Shown here in pieces: positions 7,577-13,539 of a DNA stretch of 13,539 nt. Location of the stretch: the NCBI GenBank assembly GCA_020439725.1, contig JAGQSE010000235.1, forward strand, positions 1-13,539, read 5' to 3'. A program made the translations under genes and the position numbers. Numbering within the stretch: the stretch's first letter is position 1; each line of letters begins with the position of its first letter. The notes below the pieces were generated by a model. The model saw only the letters and a program-made list of their open reading frames with translations. It was not told the DNA's origin and searched no databases. The stretch comes from Acidobacteriota bacterium. GTDB taxonomy: Bacteria > Acidobacteriota > Thermoanaerobaculia > Multivoradales > JAHZIX01.

Positions 7577-8495
7577 CGGGGGTCCCTTCCATGGCCTTGA
7601 GGAAGATGTCCTCGAGCGAATCGCGCTTGTACAGCATCCGCCGCAGCTGGACCCGGTGCTCGCCCGCCAGGCGGTAGAGATCGCGGACGCCGACCCCGTC
7701 CTTGAGCACCACCTTGAGCCGTCGGGCCCCGTGGCGGGCGGTCTCGGCGCCGAGAGCGGCGAGGGCCGCGGCGAAGCCGTCGCGGTCGCCGCGCAGCTCC
7801 AGCTCGAGGAAGGTGCGGTTGGTGCGCCGCTCGGCCTCGAGATCGCAGTAGGCGGCGATCTGGCCGTCCTTCAGGATCAACACCTCGTCGCAGCACTCCT
7901 CCACGTCGCGCAGCAGGTGCGACGAGAACACCAGCCGGACCTCGCCGCCGTCGCGCAGGTCGCGAATCAACTGCAGCATCCGCTGCCGCGCCGGCGGGTC
8001 GAGACCGTTGGTGGGTTCGTCGAGGAAGACCAGCCGCGGGCCGTGGGCCAGCGCTTGGGCCAGCTTGGCCCGCTGCTTCATACCCAGCGAGTAGCTCTCG
8101 AGGGGACGGTAGCGGGCCTCGCCGAGGCCGACGTAGAACATCGCCTCGTGCGCCCGCTCGAGGGCCGCGCCGGAGGGTAGACCGCTGAGCTCGGCCATCA
8201 GCCGGACGAAGTGGATCCCCGTCATGCCGGCGATGAAGGCGTCGCGCTCGGGCATGTAGCCGATCAGCTGGCGCACCGCTCGCGCATCCGAGCGCACGTC
8301 GTGCCCCAGGATGCGGGCGCCGCCGGCCTGCGGCTTGTGGAAGCCCAGGAGGGTGTGGAGGAGTGTCGTCTTGCCCGCGCCGTTGGGCCCCAACAGGCCG
8401 ATGGCGTTGCCCTTCAAGGCACCGCGCAGCCCGCGCAGCACGGGCCGCCCGCCGAGGGACACCTGGAGTTCGTCGAGCTCGATCACCGGATCCAT
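7563..8495 (-). CDS. ABC-2 type transporter ATP-binding protein (ATPase A)
   Basis: A 310-aa ATPase starting at ATG 8495, with AAGGGA (8501-8506) five bases upstream. Motifs in order: Walker A GPNGAGKTT (36-44), Q-loop region GYMPERD where Glu takes the usual Gln position (a common variant in this subgroup), signature YSLGM (135-139), Walker B LVFLDEP (155-161) and H-loop His193 in SSH. A C-terminal regulatory extension (about 225-310) ends with a helix, SLEDIFLKAMEG, conserved in exporter ATPases of the CcmA/COG1131 type. It heads the ABC cassette, 89 nt after the anti-sigma gene, and its end overlaps permease A. It is clearly related to ATPase B but not a near-identical copy, so the two pairs are an old duplication or two different exporters. 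Confidence 0.93.
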   Translation of the reverse strand: MDPVIELDELQVSLGGRPVLRGLRGALKGNAIGLLGPNGAGKTTLLHTLLGFHKPQAGGARILGHDVRSDARAVRQLIGYMPERDAFIAGMTGIHFVRLMAELSGLPSGAALERAHEAMFYVGLGEARYRPLESYSLGMKQRAKLAQALAHGPRLVFLDEPTNGLDPPARQRMLQLIRDLRDGGEVRLVFSSHLLRDVEECCDEVLILKDGQIAAYCDLEAERRTNRTFLELELRGDRDGFAAALAALGAETARHGARRLKVVLKDGVGVRDLYRLAGEHRVQLRRMLYKRDSLEDIFLKAMEGTPDGSL

Positions 8496-8584
8496 GGCGT
8501 TCCCTTACTTCCCGGCGGTGCCGGATGTTTCGCGGCCCGCCGCCGGGCGCGACCGGTGGGCGTCACCGTCGCCCGATGCGGGCC
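8496..8584 (-). other. Structured gap with four small potential hairpins
   Basis: Between the anti-sigma stop and the ABC cassette, the minus-strand transcript can form four consecutive short hairpins, each with a perfect 5-bp stem. They are GCCCG/CGGGC (8583-8571, loop 3), CGGTG/CACCG (8568-8554, loop 5), GCCCG/CGGGC (8548-8535, loop 4) and CCGGC/GCCGG (8524-8512, loop 3). The first and third have identical arms and could pair in an alternative arrangement. None is followed by a T run. This could tune read-through or mRNA stability between the two blocks. High GC makes chance pairing common, so confidence is low. Confidence 0.35.
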
Positions 8585-11230
8585 TCAAGCGTCGGGTCCC
8601 GCCGCGCCCTGGCCTGGGCCGTCCGTCTCGCGGTGATCGAACAACGCCGTGGCACCGAGCAGGAAGTTGCTCAGGAAGTCACCCTCGCTGTCGTTGACCA
8701 GCACGATGCGATCCTCCTCGCCATAGGCGCACGCCAGACTTGCCGGCGCGTCGTTGGCGAGCTGTTCGAGCAACTGCCTCTGCTCCTCGGTCAGCGTCTG
8801 GCTTCCCTGTCCCCAGAGCTGGGCCAGCGGTCCCAAGACCGGCTGGACATTCTGGTAAGAGATCGCCGAGAAGTTGGCATGACCGTCCTGCGGCAGCAGG
8901 CTGCTGAAGCGGGGCGAGCGGACGAGAGTATAGCCGGAGTCCCGGTAGCCGAGAGCGCGCTCGACGAGGGCCCGGCTGGGGGCCGCCACCAGGTAGCCGT
9001 CGTCGTAGGTGTAGTGCACTTCGAAGGGCGATCCCGGGGCGCTGAGCCGGAAATAGGTGCGGCCGCCGACACGCTCGCCGACGAGGGTTGCATGGTTGCC
9101 CTCCGGATCGGTGCGCTGCAGCTCGCCCAAGACGCGCTCGAGGGTGGTCTGGAGGTGGTCGGGATCGTAGACCTCGAGGATCACCTTCCACGAGGGCGTC
9201 GGGAGCAGCGGTCCGTCGAGGGCGAAGGCCACCTCGCCACCGAGGGGGCCCGCCAGATCCTCTGCCAGGTCGATGCCGTGCTCGGTCTCGAGACGCTCGA
9301 GCTGGGCCGCCAGGTCGAAGCCGCCGGTGGCCGGGAAGAGGTCGACGAGGTCGTCGATCATCAGCTCCGGGTCCTTGACCAGCGCCGCTGACACCAGGTG
9401 GGCGTCGGGGGAGACGAAGTCGAGGGAGGCCATGGGCGCAGGGGATGCGAGCCAGGTCGCGAGGCCGCGGCGCGGACCGTCGAAGCTCAGCGTCGCGCGG
9501 TGCCGGACGTGGTCGCGGTCGTCGCGCTGGCGCTCGAGGACGAGGGTGTCGACGTCGAGGATTCCGGCCCGGTCGAGAACCGTCAGGTCGGCCCCGTCGC
9601 TCTCGGCCAGGAGCCGTCCCATGTCGGCGCCCACCAGCCAGTCGACGCCGTCGGCGTAGGCCTGCCCGAGCCGCTGGTGGAGGACGGTGTCAGTGAAGGG
9701 GTTGACGCCGCCACCGGCCGCATCGGCCACGGCGACGAGATCCTCGATCCGCGAGCCGACGACCAGGAGCCCGTCGGCGACGCGGATCAGGAGGTGGTCC
9801 TCGGTGTTCGCCGGCGGCTGGTCGAGGTCGTCCACCACGACGAAGGGCGTGGTGTCACCTGCGCCAGCGAGCTCGTCATCGATCACGTGGCGGAGAGCGT
9901 CGGGGTCCTGGACCTCGGCGACGAGAACCACCCGCGGGCTGGTCTCACCTTCGGGGCCAGGACGCAGACCCACCGCGATCTCGTCCCCCAGCTGCTCGCT
10001 GAGCCGGGCTATGCGCTCGAGACCGGCGCGCATCTCGTCGTCGCCGTCGGCAAAGCTCCGCTGCCACCAGCGCGCCAGAACCGGGCTCGAGGCCACACGG
10101 TCGGCGAGCACCGCGTAGGCGTCGTCGAGATCGGCGCCGACGTTGGGAATGCCCACGAAGACCAGGGTATCGGCGGGCATCAGGTCGAGCAGCCGCGAGG
10201 CGAAGCGCAGACCGTGCCGGGGCATCGCCGCCCGCAGCTCCTCGCGCAGCCCACGGATCTCCCCGAGGAGGGTCACGTACTCGTCGAAATGCCGGCTCCA
10301 GGAGATCTCCTCCGCCACCGGCACCGGCACGATGCTCGGGTGGGTGGCGACCTGCTGGCCGGCTTCGAGCACTGCCTGGCGGTTGCCGTAGCCGACCTCC
10401 ACCTCGCCCTCGACCACCGACACCCGCGAGCCCTTGGTGCCGCGGTTGACGGCGAAGATCGTGCCGCGCACCGACACCAGGCAATCGTCGGTGGCGACGA
10501 AGAGGTGTCCACGGCCCTGGGGCGCCGCCTCGACGATGACGTTGCCGCGGGCCAGGCGGAGGGTCGTGCCGCCACGACGACGCTCGACCTCGAGCTCGGC
10601 GCGCGGGCCGACCTCGACCTGTGAGCCGTCCGCCAGCGTGAGCACCGCGGCGCCCGCGCCGTCGCTGCGCAGGGTCGCGCCGTAGGGGATCTCGTCGCCG
10701 GCGTGGAGGGGCTCGGAGACGCCGCCGTGCATGCGGTAGACGCCGCCGTCGACCTGAGCGACGACGGTGGGCGGTCCCCAGGGCAGCGGTACCAGGCCGA
10801 GGAGGCTCCAGGCGGCCCAGCCGAGGCCGACGGCGGCCAGGACCAGAGCCGCGGCACGGAGCGCGAAAAGGCTCCGGCGGGGCGTGGCAAGGGCCGCCGG
10901 TGGGGGGGCTGCTGCCGCGAGAGCGTCGGTGCGCGCCGCCTTGAGCGCGCGACGGCATGGGATACACGAACGCGTGTGATCCTCGAGCAACAGCGCTCGC
11001 GAGGCGGCAAGCTCGCCGACGAGATAGGCCGGGATCAGCATCTGGAAGTCATCACACCCTGCGAGGACCTCGGGGCTTGCGCCGTCGCGCTCGGCTTCGA
11101 GGGCCAGCCGGCGATGGACGCGGGCCGCGGCCTGCTCGAGGGCTGCGCTCCCCAAGCTCTCGTCGCGTATCTCCGCGAGCAGGCTGTCGAGGGCGTGATC
11201 GGGATCGGCGGGGGTTTGACGGCGGCTCAT
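8585..11230 (-). CDS. Transmembrane anti-sigma factor with FecR domain and duplicated sensor tail
   Basis: An 881-aa protein. ATG 11230 overlaps the sigma stop by 4 bp (ATGA) and has GGGAGAG (11236-11242) five bases upstream; the frame stays open a further 286 codons upstream only as a GC artefact. The cytoplasmic domain (1-115) contains Cys59 and His85-x3-Cys89-x2-Cys92, the zinc-binding anti-sigma (ZAS) pattern. One membrane helix spans about 120-147. A FecR domain follows (about 158-296; AGDEIPYGATLRSD, VSVRGTIFAVN). The tail has two tandem modules, near 352-545 and 605-800, sharing LG-x-E-hydrophobic blocks (414-422, 663-671), VxDPDxL blocks (434-446, 681-693) and DGxLV blocks (485-502, 743-760); it resembles DUF3352-type proteins. 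By family knowledge the ZAS domain holds the adjacent sigma factor inactive and the outside part receives the signal. The ligand is unknown. Confidence 0.88.
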   Translation of the reverse strand: MSRRQTPADPDHALDSLLAEIRDESLGSAALEQAAARVHRRLALEAERDGASPEVLAGCDDFQMLIPAYLVGELAASRALLLEDHTRSCIPCRRALKAARTDALAAAAPPPAALATPRRSLFALRAAALVLAAVGLGWAAWSLLGLVPLPWGPPTVVAQVDGGVYRMHGGVSEPLHAGDEIPYGATLRSDGAGAAVLTLADGSQVEVGPRAELEVERRRGGTTLRLARGNVIVEAAPQGRGHLFVATDDCLVSVRGTIFAVNRGTKGSRVSVVEGEVEVGYGNRQAVLEAGQQVATHPSIVPVPVAEEISWSRHFDEYVTLLGEIRGLREELRAAMPRHGLRFASRLLDLMPADTLVFVGIPNVGADLDDAYAVLADRVASSPVLARWWQRSFADGDDEMRAGLERIARLSEQLGDEIAVGLRPGPEGETSPRVVLVAEVQDPDALRHVIDDELAGAGDTTPFVVVDDLDQPPANTEDHLLIRVADGLLVVGSRIEDLVAVADAAGGGVNPFTDTVLHQRLGQAYADGVDWLVGADMGRLLAESDGADLTVLDRAGILDVDTLVLERQRDDRDHVRHRATLSFDGPRRGLATWLASPAPMASLDFVSPDAHLVSAALVKDPELMIDDLVDLFPATGGFDLAAQLERLETEHGIDLAEDLAGPLGGEVAFALDGPLLPTPSWKVILEVYDPDHLQTTLERVLGELQRTDPEGNHATLVGERVGGRTYFRLSAPGSPFEVHYTYDDGYLVAAPSRALVERALGYRDSGYTLVRSPRFSSLLPQDGHANFSAISYQNVQPVLGPLAQLWGQGSQTLTEEQRQLLEQLANDAPASLACAYGEEDRIVLVNDSEGDFLSNFLLGATALFDHRETDGPGQGAAGPDA

Positions 11231-11772
11231 GACGGCTCTCCCAGGTAGCAACCGAGGTCCTTCTTCAACTGCTCGCGGACGCGGTGGAGGGTCACCCCCA
11301 CGGTGCTCTGCGTGGTGTCGAGGAGCTCGGCGATCTCTTTGTTGCCATAGCCTTCGAGGTAGCGGAGGACGAAGATTTCGGCCGCCCGGGGCGACAGTCC
11401 GGCGATGGCTCGGCGCAGCTGCTGGCGGAGCTCCGACCCGAGACCGACGTGGTCCGGCGCGGGGGCCATGTCGCGGGGTGCGGAGCCCGCCGCGTCGTCC
11501 TCGAGCGAGACCGCCGGGCGGCGCTTCCGCCGCCGCAGCAGGTCGAGGGCGGCGTTGACCGCGGCGCGGTGCAGGTAGGGACCCAGGGTCTCCGGCGGAT
11601 CGCTGGGCACGCGGCGCAGGAGGCGCAGGAAGACGGTCTGCATCACGTCCTCGGCATCGCTCGGGTTGCCCGTGACGCGATACGCGGCGTGGGCGACCCG
11701 CTGGTGGTGCAGGGCGAAGATGCGGTCGATGGCCGGTGGCTCGGGCTCGATGGATCGGGTGGCGGCTTGCAC
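11227..11772 (-). CDS. ECF-type RNA polymerase sigma factor
   Basis: A 181-aa sigma factor with region 2 at about 15-84 (core-binding and -10 recognition; DAEDVMQTVFLRLL is the typical signature) and region 4 at about 121-172. The helix-turn-helix at 144-167 (NKEIAELLDTTQSTVGVTLH) recognises the -35 element. No region 3 or C-terminal extension is present, as expected for the ECF group. I chose GTG 11772 because AGGAGG (11781-11786) lies eight bases upstream. The ATG at 11808 would add twelve charged residues (MRRRGEDQEDRR) and has no ribosome site. The stop overlaps the anti-sigma start, so the two are made together. It most likely controls its own operon and perhaps the divergent gene; the regulon is not visible beyond the window. 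Confidence 0.92.
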   Translation of the reverse strand: MQAATRSIEPEPPAIDRIFALHHQRVAHAAYRVTGNPSDAEDVMQTVFLRLLRRVPSDPPETLGPYLHRAAVNAALDLLRRRKRRPAVSLEDDAAGSAPRDMAPAPDHVGLGSELRQQLRRAIAGLSPRAAEIFVLRYLEGYGNKEIAELLDTTQSTVGVTLHRVREQLKKDLGCYLGEPS

Positions 11773-11780
11773 GCGGCGGT

Positions 11781-11786
11781 CCTCCT
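11781..11786 (-). promoter_or_regulatory. Start-deciding ribosome binding site of the sigma gene
   Basis: A perfect AGGAGG on the minus strand lies eight nt before GTG 11772 and inside the longer reading frame that begins at ATG 11808. Its position favours the GTG as the true start of the sigma factor. No comparable site precedes the ATG. Confidence 0.65.
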
Positions 11787-11814
11787 GATCCTCCCCACGT
11801 CGTCGCATGGGAGA

Positions 11815-11820
11815 ATGTTA
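11815..11820 (-). promoter_or_regulatory. Possible -10 element of the sigma operon
   Basis: TAACAT on the minus strand matches four of six positions of a TATAAT box. Transcription would begin close to 11808, which leaves a 36-nt leader before GTG 11772 and would make the ATG at 11808 leaderless. No good -35 element at the usual 16-18 nt spacing was found, so an ECF-type or activator-dependent promoter is possible. Confidence 0.25.
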
Positions 11821-11834
11821 GCGACGCGCGCTCG

Positions 11835-11858
11835 AAACACCTGCAGAAAACACCGCAG
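11835..11858. promoter_or_regulatory. Direct repeat in the divergent promoter region
   Basis: Two adjacent copies of AAACACC(T)GCAG lie at 11835-11846 and 11848-11858, offset by 13 bp. The same stretch also contains a CCTGC...GCAGG inverted repeat (11840-11844 and 11855-11859). It sits between the sigma gene and the divergent membrane-protein gene, the usual place for an operator or a shared promoter element. Which protein would bind it cannot be told. Confidence 0.35.
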
Positions 11859-11909
11859 GGAGAGTTCGCGTAGTCCTCGCCGTCGCCGCGTCCCGCGGCA
11901 GGAGAAAGC

Positions 11910-12710
11910 ATGAGCGCCGAGAAGAAGTCCCAGAACACCTGTCTGCTCTTGGCCGCCGGCTGCGGCTGCGGGCTCCTCCTGGTCGCGGCGCTGGTCGGCG
12001 GCGGGATCTTCTGGGGGGTGCGCTCGATGGAGCACTTCGCCAAGTCGATGGAGGACCCAGGGGCGCGCGAGGCCAAGGCCCTCGACATCCTCGGCGCCGA
12101 CCAGCTGCCCCCGGGCTACCGCGCGGAGTTCGGCATCGAGATCCCGTTCATGATGCGCATCGCGATCCTGAGCGATGATCCCCGCGAGGATCGGACCGTC
12201 GAAGACCAACCCGCCGAGGCTCCGCCGGAGATCGAGGGCGAGCCGACCGACGAAGCCACCTCCGGGCCGTCGCTCGAGATCTCACGCGACGCCGAGCACA
12301 CGCTGCTCTATCTCGAGACGCTGGCGATGGGGGACCGAGCGATCGGTAAAGAGGACCGGCAGCGGGTCGACGACTTCTTCTCGGGCGTCACGGACGATCC
12401 CGACGCGCTCTCGAACATCGACATCCACCTACAGATCGACGAGGTCCTGCGCCGCGGCACGGTGCAGGACGGCGACCAGGAGCTGCGCTATGTCGTCGCC
12501 CGGGGCGACGTCCAGGACCTCCATCCCGGGGGCTCGCTGATGAACCTGGTGTGGGTGCGCTGCCCCGGCGACTCGAGGTTCCGGCTGGCGGTGTGGAGCG
12601 GTCCGGACCGCGAGCCCATCAGCCCCGACACCGCCCTCGACCTCACCGGCACCGTCGGGGACGAGGCCCAGCTGGTGCCCTTCCTCGGGCACTTCTCCTT
12701 CTGCCGCTGA
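11910..12710 (+). CDS. Single-pass membrane protein of unknown function
   Basis: A 266-aa protein starting at ATG 11910, with AGGAGA (11900-11905) four bases upstream. A short basic N-terminus (MSAEKK) precedes one membrane helix at about 11-36, unusually rich in Gly and Cys (AAGCGCGLLLVAALVGGG). The N-in orientation leaves about 230 residues outside the cytoplasm. This domain has an opening block LGADQLPPGYRAEFGIEIP (about 59-77), an acidic low-complexity linker near 88-120, and a C-terminal part that looks beta-rich. No known family, lipobox or catalytic motif was recognised. It is divergent from the sigma gene with a 137-nt shared upstream region, so co-regulation with the sigma/anti-sigma pair is plausible but inferred. 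Its end is 22 nt from the convergent argS stop. Confidence 0.85.
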   Translation: MSAEKKSQNTCLLLAAGCGCGLLLVAALVGGGIFWGVRSMEHFAKSMEDPGAREAKALDILGADQLPPGYRAEFGIEIPFMMRIAILSDDPREDRTVEDQPAEAPPEIEGEPTDEATSGPSLEISRDAEHTLLYLETLAMGDRAIGKEDRQRVDDFFSGVTDDPDALSNIDIHLQIDEVLRRGTVQDGDQELRYVVARGDVQDLHPGGSLMNLVWVRCPGDSRFRLAVWSGPDREPISPDTALDLTGTVGDEAQLVPFLGHFSFCR

Positions 12711-12732
12711 CGGTGCCGCCGGGCCGGGGAGG

Positions 12733-13539
12733 CTACATCCTCTCGGGGCACTCGATGCCGAGGAGCCCGAGACCCCGACGCAGCACCTGGCCGGTCATGC
12801 GGCACAGGCCGAGCCGCGCCGCGACCAGCTCGGGCGAGTCCGCCTGGAGCACCGGCACCTGCTTGTAGAACGAGCTGAAGTCGCGCGCCAGCGAGATCAA
12901 GTAGTTGGCGACGAGGTGCGGGAAATAGCCCTCGGCGGCGGCGACCACGGTCTCGGGGAAGCCCGCCAGCGCCTTGACCAGGGCGATCGTCGGCTCCTCG
13001 GTGAGGAGCGACGCGTCGACCTTGGCCGGGACCTCGATCTCGGCCTTGCGCAGGATCGAGGCGATGCGCACGTAGGCGTATTGCAGATAGGGCGCCGAGT
13101 CGCCCTGCATGTTGAGCATCTTGTCCCAGTCGAAGAGCACGTCCTTGGTTCGCGTCTGGGACAGGTCCGCCCACTTGACCGCGCCGATGCCGACCTTCTC
13201 GGCGATCTTTCGTTTCTCGTCGGTGCCCAGCTCGCGGTCCTCGAGGATCGCCTCGGCGCGGGCGATGGCCTCGTCGAGGACCTCCTCGAGGAAGATCACC
13301 CGGCCCTTGCGGGTCGACATGCGGCCCTTGGGCAGGCGGATCAGGCCGAAGGGCACGTGTTCGCAGTGGGCGCCGTAGCCGAGGAGCTCGGCGGCTTTGA
13401 ACAGCTGCTGGAAGTAGAGCCTCTGCTCGCCGCCGACGACGTAGAGGATCAGCTCCGGCGACCAGGTCTTCATGCGGTGACGGATGGTCGCCAGGTCGCG
13501 GGTGGCATAGAGCGAGGTGCCGTCGCTCTTCTGGATCAG
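12733..13539 (-). CDS. argS: Arginyl-tRNA synthetase, C-terminal half (runs off right edge)
   Basis: The last 268 residues of a class I aminoacyl-tRNA synthetase that charges tRNA-Arg with arginine in the cytoplasm. The fragment opens with KSDGTSLYATRDLA, the conserved catalytic-core stretch of ArgRS. It carries RMSTRKG (about 73-79), the ArgRS counterpart of the KMSKS loop in its MSTRKG form. The DALR-type helical anticodon-binding domain follows (about 135-268; APYLQYAYVRI is diagnostic), and it ends with the common LLGIECPERM terminus. The first half, with the HIGH motif, lies outside the window. An internal Met (13473) is not the start. It is convergent with the 266-aa membrane protein, with only 22 nt between the stops and no clear terminator, and appears to be an unrelated housekeeping gene. 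Confidence 0.95.
   Translation of the reverse strand: MIQKSDGTSLYATRDLATIRHRMKTWSPELILYVVGGEQRLYFQQLFKAAELLGYGAHCEHVPFGLIRLPKGRMSTRKGRVIFLEEVLDEAIARAEAILEDRELGTDEKRKIAEKVGIGAVKWADLSQTRTKDVLFDWDKMLNMQGDSAPYLQYAYVRIASILRKAEIEVPAKVDASLLTEEPTIALVKALAGFPETVVAAAEGYFPHLVANYLISLARDFSSFYKQVPVLQADSPELVAARLGLCRMTGQVLRRGLGLLGIECPERM

Noticed and set aside
9398..10624. 408-aa plus-strand open frame
   Set aside because: Antisense to the anti-sigma gene; composition mirrors the true gene and no motif is present.
11231..12088. The anti-sigma frame stays open for 286 codons upstream, suggesting a 1167-aa protein
   Set aside because: The extension runs across the sigma factor gene in another frame, is rich in Arg/Pro/Ala and has no domain. 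ATG 11230 has a good ribosome site and the usual ATGA overlap.
12711..12732. Bidirectional terminator between the convergent genes
   Set aside because: The 22-nt gap shows no clear stem or T tract.

Overview
The window is GC-rich chromosomal DNA with dense coding and very short gaps. No rRNA, tRNA, CRISPR array or insertion sequence was recognised. The mix of genes (zinc-finger anti-sigma factor, paired ABC-2 exporters with YSxGM signatures, TPR-fused HELAH metallopeptidase, NHL-like propeller secreted protein) fits a Gram-negative-type bacterium. Acidobacteriota or a neighbouring deep lineage is my guess from protein style only; there is no marker gene that proves it.

Layout from right to left, since nearly everything is on the minus strand. 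The right edge holds the C-terminal half of arginyl-tRNA synthetase (argS, minus). Convergent with it is a 266-aa single-pass membrane protein of unknown function, the only plus-strand gene. It is divergent from an ECF-type sigma factor that I start at a GTG behind a strong AGGAGG. The sigma stop overlaps by 4 bp the start of an 881-aa membrane anti-sigma factor. Its order is HxxxCxxC zinc-binding domain, one membrane helix, FecR domain, and a long extracytoplasmic tail built from two tandem copies of one module.

After an 89-nt gap holding four small potential hairpins comes a four-gene ABC-2 cassette (ATPase, permease, ATPase, permease). Its genes overlap by 14, 4 and 4 bp, so translation is probably coupled and the four products made together. 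After a 186-nt gap comes a 901-aa membrane-anchored TPR protein with a HELAH...E gluzincin metallopeptidase domain. It is followed by a 494-aa secreted TPR plus beta-propeller protein and the start of another secreted helical-repeat protein that runs off the left edge.

A reasonable working model, which is inference: the sigma/anti-sigma pair senses an envelope signal through the duplicated FecR-linked tail. The following same-strand genes (export pumps, envelope peptidase, propeller protein) are candidate members of the response. The most unusual items are the anti-sigma architecture with its internal duplication, the chained double ABC exporter, and the structured gap between these two blocks.
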